This document shows positions 18,811-27,709 of a DNA stretch of 64,000 nucleotides, one piece after another. This DNA comes from Maribacter sp. PR1 (lineage in GTDB: Bacteria; Bacteroidota; Bacteroidia; Flavobacteriales; Flavobacteriaceae): contig NZ_JAQPCG010000001.1 of NCBI RefSeq assembly GCF_028464145.1, positions 124,001-188,000 of the forward strand. Reading direction: 5' to 3'. The notes under the pieces were generated by a model. It saw nothing but the letters and a program-made list of their open reading frames with translations, was not told the origin of the DNA and did not search any database. Position numbers and translations under genes: made by a program. The number at the start of each line of letters is the position of its first letter. The first letter of the stretch is position 1.

Positions 18811-19290
18811 TTAAATTTTCTCAAAAACCAATCGATCAACGCTTCCATCACCTCCGCTCTCGTCCACAAGCTCTATTCTAGAGCTACTATAAGAAACGAT
18901 TTCCCAATCCTCAGAAATCTCAGCGAAGTTTACCGGTGAAGAGAAAAATATATTAAAGTCAATATCATCATCCGAGCTACTATCATCATCACTACTATTG
19001 GAGTCTGAAGTAATGCTCCAAGCACCTGAAAGAGATGTTTCACCGTTATCCGCACTTAGTTCTCCCGTAGCGGCAAAGACAAAGGTGTAATCTGTAAAAT
19101 AAGAAGTTTGATTAACCCCATCTTCTTCAAAAAGGGTTATTACCCAGTTACCGGAAGTTACGGTAGACTTGATATCTTCCACATTGGCAATGGAATTCAT
19201 ATCGTTCGAATCATCAGTTGATTCACATGATGTAAAAAACAAACTAGCATAAACGATAACAGCTAAACTTAAAAATTTTAATCTTCTCAT
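18811..19290 (-). CDS. Lipocalin-like lipoprotein, single module
   Basis: A 159-residue lipoprotein (FTSC, Cys23) whose mature part is one beta-rich module of about 100 residues: GNWVITLFEEDGVNQTSYF at the start, an internal GTW/GAWSI turn and a closing RIELVDESGGDGSVDRLV. The same module appears three times in the neighbouring 586-residue lipoprotein, so the two are paralogues. An acidic Ser/Asp run (SDSNSSDDDSSSDDD) interrupts the middle. Related small lipoproteins carry lipocalin-like domains; the ligand is unknown. It probably belongs to the sigma/FecR system by position. Confidence 0.75.
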   Translation of the reverse strand: MRRLKFLSLAVIVYASLFFTSCESTDDSNDMNSIANVEDIKSTVTSGNWVITLFEEDGVNQTSYFTDYTFVFAATGELSADNGETSLSGAWSITSDSNSSDDDSSSDDDIDFNIFFSSPVNFAEISEDWEIVSYSSSRIELVDESGGDGSVDRLVFEKI

Positions 19291-19319
19291 TCTATTTTTA
19301 GTTTTAAGTGGTATAAAAT

Positions 19320-19349
19320 GAGTCCATCGGGTTTATTCCCGATGGACTC
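19320..19349 (-). terminator. Hairpin between the two lipoprotein genes
   Basis: GAGTCCATCGGG and CCCGATGGACTC form a perfect 12-base stem with a 6-base loop. On the minus strand it is followed by ATTTTATA, a weak U-tract. It lies 9 bases after the stop of the 586-residue gene and before its paralogue, so it may act as a partial terminator that lowers expression of the second gene. Confidence 0.75.
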
Positions 19350-19358
19350 TTCAGAAAT

Positions 19359-21119
19359 TTATTTTTCTAGAACCAAAACACTCACGGTACCATCACCGCT
19401 AATGTCCTTTAGCTCCAATCTACCTTCTTCTACGGAGACAAAATCCCAATCATCGGTCAATTCATCAAAAGGCATGTTATCTCCAAAGTTTAGATAGACC
19501 TTAAGTTTTTGATCTGCATTTCTAATTACTCTCCAAAGTCCGGCTCCAAAAGTTTCGCCACCTTCTTTGATTGCTATTTGGTATTCCGTCATAAAATTGA
19601 CACTATAACCGCCATAGCTATCTGTTTGGTCATTATCACCCTCAACATAAGAAGCAACACTCCAGTCACCACCCATCATAAAGTTTCTAATTTCCATAAC
19701 ATCCCCATCTCCGGCATTGTCATCACAAACACGTTGTAAAATAAGTTCATAATCAATTTCATCCACTTCGAATTTTAATCTACTGTTGGTCAACTCACGG
19801 ATTGGCCACTCAAAACTAACTCCTGGCTCATCTCCCATAGTAATTGCCATTACCAACTTAGCTTCCGTATTTAGGGCAACCTCCCATGTACCTTCGGATG
19901 TATTTATCCCGTTGCTCAAGGTAATTACACCATCGGTCATGAATTTGAACTCATATCCCAATAAACGGTCAATCTCTTCTCCTTGATTTTTCACTTTTTT
20001 TATCACCCATTCACATTCTTTAAGTATTTCCCTTAAAGAATCTGGATCGTTTTCATTAGGATTATCACCACAAATCTGTTTCATGATAATTCGATTACCC
20101 TCACCATTGTAAAGTTTAATCCTTCCTTCTTCAATCTCATAAATTCTCCATTCCAAGGTAAAATCCACCAAAGCTTCGAATTCCATGGTCAATATTGCAC
20201 CATTATCGTCCATCGAGGTACTCCATGTACCATACAAAAACTGTTCTGAACCTGTAATTGCTGTGACTTCTCCGTTTTCCTTGAAATTTAAAGCATAGTC
20301 AAAATACTGATCGGTTTGATCAACATCGTTTCTGTCAAATTCTTTTATGAACCAAGGGCACTCCATTAAATAAGCATCAAGACGTTCCTCGTCAAAATCA
20401 TCATCGTTATAATCATTGTCATCATCTTCATCACATGCATCCTTGGCATTTCTAATGTTCATTGCCAACTCTTCATTACTGTTTACCTCCACTTTAGAAC
20501 CATCGTACAATTCTAGCGTAATGGGAAAATCAAAGCTTACAAGATCGTTGTCCCCTAAACCTTTAAAGAAAAGTCTCAGATCCATATCACTTTCAACAAA
20601 CACCTCTCCCGTTTGTTCTAGATTGATGTCGAATGTATAAAGGGTCATAGGGTATACAAAATCTATGCATTCAATATCATCGTCTTCTCCACCTTCCTTA
20701 CATTGCTCAGCCAACGCTCTTAAATCTTCTAACCCATTTATGGTAATTTCAGTAAAATCACCAGAGGTAATGGTAACAGGAAATAATATTTCCAAGAAAT
20801 CTTCGTCATCATCTAAAGAATCAAAAATTTCCTCGATCAATTTCAAATCTGCTCGTGCATTTATGGTCAATTCCAATCCATTTGCCTCTACGGTGTATGG
20901 AAACTTAATATCATAACAACTAGTGCCATCTACAATATTATCAAAAGACCCATCTTTTGTCGCTGTGTTCTGTATGAGAACTGCGGTTGAAGAACTTGCG
21001 GTAATTGCCGCCTGGTCTTCACCAGTATTAATCTCTTCGAATTCATCTTGACATGAAGTAAAACTCAATGCCATAATAACTAAGCTTAGGTAAGCTGCAT
21101 AACTCAAAAACTTTTTCAT
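19359..21119 (-). CDS. Modular acidic lipoprotein with lipocalin-like repeats
   Basis: A 586-residue very acidic lipoprotein (FTSC, Cys23). Residues about 68-140 and 151-229 hold four short units that each begin with [FY]P-x-T and end in a helix, the pairs being closed by Cys68/Cys140 and Cys151/Cys229. Then come three beta-rich modules at about 246-350, 361-465 and 474-586, each opening with a Trp motif (CPWFIKEF, CEWVIKKV, GDWSVASY) and centred on GTWS, GTWEV or GLWRV. It is divergent from the ECF sigma gene and has the same candidate ECF promoter as fecR, so it is probably a regulated surface partner of the TonB receptor. Function unknown. Confidence 0.8.
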   Translation of the reverse strand: MKKFLSYAAYLSLVIMALSFTSCQDEFEEINTGEDQAAITASSSTAVLIQNTATKDGSFDNIVDGTSCYDIKFPYTVEANGLELTINARADLKLIEEIFDSLDDDEDFLEILFPVTITSGDFTEITINGLEDLRALAEQCKEGGEDDDIECIDFVYPMTLYTFDINLEQTGEVFVESDMDLRLFFKGLGDNDLVSFDFPITLELYDGSKVEVNSNEELAMNIRNAKDACDEDDDNDYNDDDFDEERLDAYLMECPWFIKEFDRNDVDQTDQYFDYALNFKENGEVTAITGSEQFLYGTWSTSMDDNGAILTMEFEALVDFTLEWRIYEIEEGRIKLYNGEGNRIIMKQICGDNPNENDPDSLREILKECEWVIKKVKNQGEEIDRLLGYEFKFMTDGVITLSNGINTSEGTWEVALNTEAKLVMAITMGDEPGVSFEWPIRELTNSRLKFEVDEIDYELILQRVCDDNAGDGDVMEIRNFMMGGDWSVASYVEGDNDQTDSYGGYSVNFMTEYQIAIKEGGETFGAGLWRVIRNADQKLKVYLNFGDNMPFDELTDDWDFVSVEEGRLELKDISGDGTVSVLVLEK

Positions 21120-21153
21120 AACGATTTGGTATTGTTTGTTTATTCAGCATTAA

Positions 21154-21179
21154 AACAATTGACTTTAAAAAAACCCTAC
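21154..21179 (-). promoter_or_regulatory. Candidate ECF sigma promoter of the modular lipoprotein
   Basis: On the minus strand GTAGGGTTTTT (21169-21179), 10 bases, then TTGTT (21154-21158), ending 34 bases before the ATG. The same element at the same spacing stands before fecR. The spacing fits the -35/-10 layout of ECF sigma promoters; recognition by the adjacent sigma factor is inferred. Confidence 0.6.
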
Positions 21180-21202
21180 CTACATTTTTATTTTTTTTAA
21201 AA

Positions 21203-21210
21203 TATCTTTG
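21203..21210 (+). promoter_or_regulatory. Putative housekeeping -7 box of the ECF sigma gene
   Basis: TATCTTTG fits TAnnTTTG, 22 bases before the sigma factor ATG. No TTTG is seen 19 bases upstream. This suggests the sigma gene itself is read by the primary sigma factor, unlike fecR. Confidence 0.45.
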
Positions 21211-21232
21211 GTAAAAACCAGTCAATCTGAAT

Positions 21233-21739
21233 ATGGACGACCACCAAAATGTCTGTAAGGAAAGTACGTATAGCGAATTGTTTCATGCTCATTCAAAAAC
21301 GATTTTCAATTACATATATTATAAGTTCGGTAACAAGGAAAAAGCACATGATGCCGTGCAGGAAGCTTTTGTAAAACTTTGGGAGAACTGTGCAAAGGTT
21401 ACCCCGGGAAAAGCCAAATCCTACTTATACACAGTTGCAAACAATCTGTATTTAAATGTAATTAAAGCTGACAAGGTTAGGCTTAAATATGCCGATAAGA
21501 CCCTTAAAACAATACATGAGACGCCAGAATTTATAATGGAGGAGAATGAGTTCAAGGCAAAGTTGGATAAAGCTCTTAACGATTTGCCCGAAAATCAACG
21601 GTCCACGTTTTTATTAAATAGAATTGATGGTAAAAAGTATGCAGAGATTGCCGAATTGGAAGGTGTAAGTATTAAGGCCATTGAAAAACGGATGCATTTG
21701 GCATTAAAAACACTAAGGGAAAAAATTGATGGAATTTAA
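21233..21739 (+). CDS. ECF RNA polymerase sigma factor
   Basis: A 168-residue sigma-70 family factor of the extracytoplasmic type, with only regions 2 and 4. Region 2 covers about residues 8-75 (YSELFHAHSKTIFNYIYYKF, then DAVQEAFVKLWENC), and region 4 covers about 113-165 (LPENQRSTFLLNRIDGKKYAEI, EGVSIKAIEKRMHLALKTL). It is the first gene of a sigma-FecR-receptor array; the FecR protein is the expected membrane anti-sigma factor. A 151-base gap with its own promoter-like element separates it from fecR. Confidence 0.95.
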   Translation: MDDHQNVCKESTYSELFHAHSKTIFNYIYYKFGNKEKAHDAVQEAFVKLWENCAKVTPGKAKSYLYTVANNLYLNVIKADKVRLKYADKTLKTIHETPEFIMEENEFKAKLDKALNDLPENQRSTFLLNRIDGKKYAEIAELEGVSIKAIEKRMHLALKTLREKIDGI

Positions 21740-21841
21740 CTATGATAGTCGATATCATGAATAATTAATTTTCTGTAAAATCGATTTGATAAAGAAAAAT
21801 TATAAATGGCGACGATTGAATACTGTATACTGAAATAAAAA

Positions 21842-21867
21842 GTAGGGTTTTTCAATCGATAGTTGTT
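21842..21867 (+). promoter_or_regulatory. Candidate ECF sigma promoter of fecR
   Basis: GTAGGGTTTTT (21842-21852), 10 bases, TTGTT (21863-21867), 23 bases before the fecR ATG. It is identical in both blocks and in spacing to the element on the other strand upstream of the modular lipoprotein. It points to positive autoregulation of the anti-sigma/receptor operon by the adjacent sigma factor. Confidence 0.6.
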
Positions 21868-21890
21868 AATAAGGTATAACGCTAGAAATC

Positions 21891-22802
21891 ATGCAAGAAA
21901 ATTACTTGGCAAAATGGCTTAACGGTGAGCTTTCGGAAAAAGAGGTTTCCGAATTTAAAAAGTCCAAAGAATACGCTTCTTATCTTAAGATTGCGAATGC
22001 TTCCCAGGATTTACGGGCACCGAATTTCGACGTGAATCAATCTTGGGAACTCCTACAGGCACAAAATGCCCAAAAGCATCCAAAAGTGATTACTATATCT
22101 CCGTTTAAATCCTTCTTAAGGGTGGCTGCAGTAATTGCCGTATTACTTACTGGTGCCTATTTTTATATCAATACCCTTGACGATAACATCAAGACGCAAC
22201 TAGCTGAAAACAAGGAGATAATTTTACCAGATAATTCTGAAATTCTTCTAAATGCAGAATCGGAACTATCCTACAGCGAAAAAAATTGGGATAGTAAAAG
22301 AGCTATTAAATTAGAGGGCGAGGCATTTTTTAAAGTGGCCAAAGGTAAAAAATTTACCGTTACTACCGACCAAGGAACAATCGCTGTATTGGGTACGCAA
22401 TTTAATGTTGAGAACAGGGACGGTTTTTTTGAAGTAACTTGTTTCGAAGGCTTGGTCAGTGTTACTATTGATGGGGAAGAGCAAAAGCTTCCGGCCGGTA
22501 ATTCCATCATTTCACTCAACGGTAATATAACAAAGTCACAAGTTGAAATCAATGGACAACCCTCTTGGTTAAATCAAGAGAGTTCCTTTAAAAGTATTCC
22601 TTTGAAATACGTACTTGCGGAATTTCAGCGACAACATAATATAGAAGTCGAATTAAAGGATATAGACGAAAATCTGCTATTCACAGGAACCTTTAGTAAC
22701 ATCGATAGAGATTTAGCGTTAAAAAGCATAAGTACCCCTCTCCAAATAAAGTTTAAATTAGAGGGAAACAAAGTGCTATTCTATGAAGAAAGCGCCCCTT
22801 AA
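21891..22802 (+). CDS. FecR family anti-sigma factor
   Basis: A 303-residue inner-membrane protein. A cytoplasmic N-terminal segment (1-73) that should hold the sigma factor is followed by one membrane helix at about 75-95, the FecR domain at about 100-215 (IILPDNSEILLNAES, LEGEAFFKVAKGKKF, VLGTQFNV, CFEGLVSV) and a C-terminal DUF4974 domain at about 230-300 that contacts the receptor's STN domain in this family. The stop overlaps the receptor gene by 20 bases, showing tight coupling. Confidence 0.94.
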   Translation: MQENYLAKWLNGELSEKEVSEFKKSKEYASYLKIANASQDLRAPNFDVNQSWELLQAQNAQKHPKVITISPFKSFLRVAAVIAVLLTGAYFYINTLDDNIKTQLAENKEIILPDNSEILLNAESELSYSEKNWDSKRAIKLEGEAFFKVAKGKKFTVTTDQGTIAVLGTQFNVENRDGFFEVTCFEGLVSVTIDGEEQKLPAGNSIISLNGNITKSQVEINGQPSWLNQESSFKSIPLKYVLAEFQRQHNIEVELKDIDENLLFTGTFSNIDRDLALKSISTPLQIKFKLEGNKVLFYEESAP

Positions 22803-25311
22803 AAAGCTTACGGTCCACCTCACACTACTCTTCCTGGTGTTCCTTGGGAACATAAGTAGTGCACAGGAAAAAACCATCAAAGAGATTACGATTATAGATT
22901 ATCTCCATGAACTGGAAAATTCATTTAGCGTTAAATTTTCCTTTATCGATGCAGATTTAGTCGGATTGCAAATTCCAAAATCCAATACGGATGACTTGGA
23001 ATCTTCATTGAAGCACATCTTACGGAATACCCCACTGGAAATACAAAAATTAAGTGAGCGTTATTATTCAATAATACTTAAAAACAAACTTTCAATTTGC
23101 GGGACAGTCCTCGACAATTTTGAAGATAATGCCATTTCTGGAGCTACTATACGAGTATTGGATGGTAAAAAATCGACCATTTCAGATAACACAGGGACAT
23201 TTTACTTGGAGGATGTACCTAGAAACTCGGTTATACAAATCAGCCACTTGGGTTTCAAACCCTTTTTAACCAAAGCTGAATACCTCATCAGTTCCACTCC
23301 CTGTGCTACGATTACTTTAGCCCTTAGTTATCAAGAGTTGGAAGAAGTGGTTGTTTACAAATTTCTTACAGATGGTCTAGCTAAATTTTCTGACGGAAGT
23401 ATACAAATGAATACGAGCGAATTTGGTATACTACCCGGACTCATTGAACCGGATATATTACAAACAGCCCAATCCCTTCCCGGTATTAAAAGTGTTGATG
23501 AAACCGTTTCGGACATCAATATTAGAGGAGGTACCAATGACCAAAACCTGATTCTTTGGGATGGAATTAAAATGTACCAGTCCGGTCATTTTTTTGGTCT
23601 TATATCGGCTTTTAATCCTTACTTAACGGATAAGATTACGATTATAAAAAATGGCACTAGCTCAATTTATGGGGATGGTGTCAGCGGTGTCATGGATATG
23701 CGCACCAAAAATTCCATTGAAACCAGTTTTTTTGGAGGTGCAGGAATTAATCTAATCAGTGGTGATATTTTTGGTCAAGTCCCTCTTGCCGAAAATTTAG
23801 CTATACAATTCTCCGGTAGACGTTCCCTTACAGATTTTTTGCAAACACCTACATATAATACCTTTTCGGAAAAAGCCTTTCAAGATAGTGAAGTAAATAC
23901 CGATAATGACTTTTTCTTTTACGACTTTACGGGCAAGTTGTTGTACGATATCAGCCCCGATCACAAAATTAGGTTGAGTCTTATACATATCAACAACGAC
24001 CTTGACAATATAACAACGAATACCAATGATAACGAGGCCACAGAAAGTTCCTTGGACCAAATCAACATTTCCTTCGGCGGAAGCCTTGAAAGCGAATGGA
24101 CAGATAACTTTTACACCCAGGCGAACCTCTATTATACCCAATACAGGCTCACGGCCTTTAGTATTACGGAAAATGCGTCCCGGCAATTATATCAAAATAA
24201 CCTCGTAAAGGAATCCAGTGCAAAATTCAATACCATTTACAAAATAGCACCCACTTTACAATGGACGAACGGATATCAATTCACGGAAACCGGTATTGAA
24301 AACATTACCAGAATAAACCAACCCTTCTTTGAAAGCAGTATAAAGGGCGTCATAAGGTCGCAAAGCCTATATTCAGAATTTCGCCTTGAGACGGAAGACA
24401 AAAATTTCTTTGCCCAATTTGGGGGAAGGCTTAATTATATTGCAAACATCAATACTTTTGAACAAGTATTGGTAGAACCCAGATTAAGTATCTCCTATGA
24501 GTTCGCCCCCTATTTTAAATTGGAGGCCTTGGGCGAATTCAAGAGCCAATACACCAACCAGATTATTGACCTCGAACAAAACTTTTTAGGCCTGGAAAAA
24601 AGAAGATGGACCCTTGCAGATGGCAATGTCCTACCTATTGTCCAAAGCAAACAAGGTTCTTTTGGCATCAACTATGATGAAAACCGCCTCTACATAGGTG
24701 TTGAAGGCTTTTATAAAAAGGTTACGGGTATCAACGTATATACACAAGGGTTTCAGAACCAAAACCAGTTCAATGGTGAAATTGGACAGTATCTAATTAA
24801 GGGCGTCGAATTTCTAATAAACAAAAAAACCAATGACTACAGCGCTTGGTTCAGTTATGCATACAATGACAACAATTACACTTTTGAAACTATAACACCC
24901 CCTAACTTCCCAAATAATCTAGAACTTAAACATTCCTTTACCCTGGCAGGAAATTATAACTATAACAATTTTAAGCTGGGTATTGGATTTAATTATCGAT
25001 CAGGAAGACCATTTACAGAACCCAGTACAAATAACCCGGTCAATACGAGTGTAGTTCCAAATGAAATCAATTATAATACTCCAAATAGTAGTAGCTTACC
25101 GGAATATTTTAGAGCAGATGCCTCCGCTACCTATGATTTTAATATAAGTAGTTCCATAAAGGGATCAGTGGGAGCTTCCATACTGAATTTCACCAACAGA
25201 AAAAATATACTGAACACCTATTACAGACTCAATGAAACGAATGAGATAGAAACTGTACAACGTGTGTCTTTGGGCGTTACTCCCAATGCCAGTTTTCGAG
25301 TTAATTTTTAA
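22783..25311 (+). CDS. STN-containing TonB-dependent receptor
   Basis: An 842-residue outer membrane receptor with signal peptide (to about residue 28, ISSAQ). In order: an STN signalling domain at about 30-105, a CarboxypepD_reg-like domain at about 107-190 (GTVLDNFEDNAISGATIRV), a plug at about 220-310 (LPGIKSVDETVSDINIRGG, GDGVSGVMDMRT) and a 22-strand barrel ending with an aromatic residue (ASFRVNF). The STN domain relays ligand binding to FecR and so to the sigma factor. No SusD partner is present, so it is not a typical glycan SusCD pair; the ligand is unknown. It converges on argS 4 bases away. Confidence 0.93.
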   Translation: MKKAPLKKLTVHLTLLFLVFLGNISSAQEKTIKEITIIDYLHELENSFSVKFSFIDADLVGLQIPKSNTDDLESSLKHILRNTPLEIQKLSERYYSIILKNKLSICGTVLDNFEDNAISGATIRVLDGKKSTISDNTGTFYLEDVPRNSVIQISHLGFKPFLTKAEYLISSTPCATITLALSYQELEEVVVYKFLTDGLAKFSDGSIQMNTSEFGILPGLIEPDILQTAQSLPGIKSVDETVSDINIRGGTNDQNLILWDGIKMYQSGHFFGLISAFNPYLTDKITIIKNGTSSIYGDGVSGVMDMRTKNSIETSFFGGAGINLISGDIFGQVPLAENLAIQFSGRRSLTDFLQTPTYNTFSEKAFQDSEVNTDNDFFFYDFTGKLLYDISPDHKIRLSLIHINNDLDNITTNTNDNEATESSLDQINISFGGSLESEWTDNFYTQANLYYTQYRLTAFSITENASRQLYQNNLVKESSAKFNTIYKIAPTLQWTNGYQFTETGIENITRINQPFFESSIKGVIRSQSLYSEFRLETEDKNFFAQFGGRLNYIANINTFEQVLVEPRLSISYEFAPYFKLEALGEFKSQYTNQIIDLEQNFLGLEKRRWTLADGNVLPIVQSKQGSFGINYDENRLYIGVEGFYKKVTGINVYTQGFQNQNQFNGEIGQYLIKGVEFLINKKTNDYSAWFSYAYNDNNYTFETITPPNFPNNLELKHSFTLAGNYNYNNFKLGIGFNYRSGRPFTEPSTNNPVNTSVVPNEINYNTPNSSSLPEYFRADASATYDFNISSSIKGSVGASILNFTNRKNILNTYYRLNETNEIETVQRVSLGVTPNASFRVNF

Positions 25312-25315
25312 AATC

Positions 25316-27097
25316 CTACATTCTTTCAGGAACCTCTATACCTAGCAATTTGAATGACGCTTGTATTGTATCCCCAACTTTTTCGGACAATTGCACCCTC
25401 AATATCTTCTTCTCCTCGTCTACTTCACCTAAAATGGAAACCTGTTGGTAAAAAGAATTAAACTCCTTTACTAGGTCGTAGGTATAATTAGCGATCAAGG
25501 CGGGACTATAGTTTTCCGCAGCTAGTTGAATAGTATCGGGGAATAACTGAATTTGTTTTATCAGCTCTTTCTCCTTAGGGTGTAGTTCAGTGATCTTTGC
25601 GGTGGATTTTTTCTCTACGTTCATCTCCTCCGCCTTTCTTAAGATTGATTGAATCCTTGCATACGTATATTGAATAAAAGGACCGGTGTTACCCTGAAAA
25701 TCCACCGATTCTTCGGGGTCAAATAAAATTCTTTTCTTTGGATCAACTTTAAGTATATAATATTTCAAGGCACCTAAGCCTATCATCTTATACAATCGTT
25801 GACGTTCTTCTTCGGAATACCCTTCCAGCTTGCCCAACTCCTCCGAAATATCCCTAGCAGTTTTGGTCATATCGGCCATTAAATCATCTGCATCCACAAC
25901 AGTTCCTTCCCTGCTCTTCATTTTACCGCTTGGAAGATCTACCATTCCATAGCTTAAATGATACAACTTCTCTGCCCATGAAAAGCCAAGTTTTTTTAAG
26001 ATTAAGAACAAAACCTTAAAATGATAATCCTGTTCATTTCCTACGGTATACACCATACCATTAATATCAGGATGATCCTTGACACGTTGAATGGCCGTGC
26101 CAATATCCTGTGTCATATAAACAGCAGTTCCATCGGAGCGAAGTACAATTTTCTCGTCAAGCCCTTCATCGGTCAAATCTATCCACACACTACCGTCTTC
26201 CTTTTTGTAAAAGACACCTTTCTTTAGTCCATCAGCAACAACATCCTTACCCAGTAAATAGGTATCACTTTCGTAATAATAGGTATCAAAGTCTACTCCG
26301 AGATTTTTATAGGTTTCTTCAAAACCAGCATAGACCCAACCATTCATTTTCTTCCATAAAGCTACAACTTCCTCATCTCCAGCTTCCCATTTCTGAAGCA
26401 TTTGTTGGGCCTCCAATAAAATCGGCGCTTCTTTTTCTGCTACTTTTTTATCTATTCCTTCAGCTATGAGTTCGGTAATTTCTTCCTTATAGGCTTTATC
26501 AAAAGCGACATAGTAGTTACCAACCAACTTATCCCCTTTTATACCGGTTTTTTCTGGAGTTTCCCCATTCCCAAATCGCTGCCATGCCAACATACTCTTG
26601 CATATATGGATGCCACGATCATTAATGATCTGAGTCTTGTAAACTTTCTTCCCCGAAGCTTTTAAAATCTCGGAAACAGAATAGCCCAACAAATTATTAC
26701 GAATATGCCCTAAATGAAGCGGTTTGTTCGTATTTGGCGAAGAATATTCTACCATTACGGCATCGGTCGATGTTGGTACTAAACCGAAGTTGGTGTCGTT
26801 CTTTATTTTGTTGAAAAATTCAAGATAAGACCTATCCGATATAATTATGTTCAGAAAGCCTTTTACCACATTAAAGCCAGCAACCTCCTCCATCTCCCTT
26901 TCCAAAAAGACACCTATCTTTTCTCCTATTTGTAAGGGGTTGCCTTTAATTTGTCTTAGCATCGGGAAAACTACTACGGTTATGTCCCCCTCAAAATCCT
27001 TTCTCGTCGGCTGAAATTCTATAGAAGATAATTCTACATCATAAGCGGCCATGACCACTTCTTTCACTTTCGCTTCAATGACACTCTCTATATTCAT
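25316..27097 (-). CDS. argS: Arginine-tRNA ligase
   Basis: Charges tRNA-Arg. This 593-residue class I synthetase has the arginyl N-terminal Add-1 domain (1-110), the HIGH box as HLGHIRNN in VEYSSPNTNKPLHLGHIRNN, the KMSKS region as KMKSREGTV and the C-terminal DALR anticodon domain (about 470-593, FIQYTYARIQSILRKAEE onward). It is full length for the family. It is monocistronic, with a -7 box 19 bases upstream of the ATG. Confidence 0.98.
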   Translation of the reverse strand: MNIESVIEAKVKEVVMAAYDVELSSIEFQPTRKDFEGDITVVVFPMLRQIKGNPLQIGEKIGVFLEREMEEVAGFNVVKGFLNIIISDRSYLEFFNKIKNDTNFGLVPTSTDAVMVEYSSPNTNKPLHLGHIRNNLLGYSVSEILKASGKKVYKTQIINDRGIHICKSMLAWQRFGNGETPEKTGIKGDKLVGNYYVAFDKAYKEEITELIAEGIDKKVAEKEAPILLEAQQMLQKWEAGDEEVVALWKKMNGWVYAGFEETYKNLGVDFDTYYYESDTYLLGKDVVADGLKKGVFYKKEDGSVWIDLTDEGLDEKIVLRSDGTAVYMTQDIGTAIQRVKDHPDINGMVYTVGNEQDYHFKVLFLILKKLGFSWAEKLYHLSYGMVDLPSGKMKSREGTVVDADDLMADMTKTARDISEELGKLEGYSEEERQRLYKMIGLGALKYYILKVDPKKRILFDPEESVDFQGNTGPFIQYTYARIQSILRKAEEMNVEKKSTAKITELHPKEKELIKQIQLFPDTIQLAAENYSPALIANYTYDLVKEFNSFYQQVSILGEVDEEKKILRVQLSEKVGDTIQASFKLLGIEVPERM

Positions 27098-27116
27098 CAG
27101 CTTGGAATTAAGGCTG

Positions 27117-27124
27117 CAAAACTA
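27117..27124 (-). promoter_or_regulatory. Putative -7 promoter box of argS
   Basis: TAGTTTTG on the minus strand (TAnnTTTG), 19 bases before the argS ATG. A TTG lies upstream, but with a spacing of about 23 bases, which is longer than usual. Confidence 0.4.
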
Positions 27125-27221
27125 AGCATTTTTTGTCCTTTTATAGGCAATGCCTGTTCATTCCTCCTTCTTTTCGTTAACTTTAATTAAAAATGACAAA
27201 TAGTTATGAAAGAAGAAAGTT

Positions 27222-27647
27222 ATGATATTAAATGTCTCCTATAACAATAAGTCCATTACCCGTAAAATTGAAAATGAAGTTGGCAAGCCCTTTACCCTTA
27301 AAGAGCGGTGGGCAATAGGAGGTATTGGGTCTCCAAGACTTATCATTACAGAAACTAGTTTAGAAATAAATAATCTGCTTATTTTAGATAATAATAGGGA
27401 CACCTGTAATATAGAGCTTAGACCAAAAGGCATTATTGTTAGGTTCAGATCTCTATTGGAAACCTTTGCCCTAATTATTCCGTTCTACAAACTAACCTTA
27501 TATAAAGGAGAATCCTCGGTTTACTCTATTTACAGAGACAATTATTTCATTAAGGTAGCTTCTGACACCAAAGCCGTTCAGAAATTTTTCAAAAAGCTAT
27601 TGGCGTATAAAGCAGATAATGCACCCACCTCATTGGAAGATTTGTAA
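27222..27647 (+). CDS. Hypothetical protein
   Basis: A 141-residue protein with no signal peptide. The pattern of alternating beta strands followed by a C-terminal helix (about 118-130, TKAVQKFFKKLLAY) resembles a PH-like domain, but I cannot name a family. A hydrophobic stretch FALIIPFYKLTLY lies in the middle. It stands alone, divergent from argS and 62 bases before the SDR gene. An earlier ATG at 27207 is in another frame and closes after 12 codons. Confidence 0.7.
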   Translation: MILNVSYNNKSITRKIENEVGKPFTLKERWAIGGIGSPRLIITETSLEINNLLILDNNRDTCNIELRPKGIIVRFRSLLETFALIIPFYKLTLYKGESSVYSIYRDNYFIKVASDTKAVQKFFKKLLAYKADNAPTSLEDL

Positions 27648-27709
27648 TATTTCCTAGAAGGAATTTCAATATTACACCAAAACATATAAATGAATAAAGT
27701 CTCTAAATC

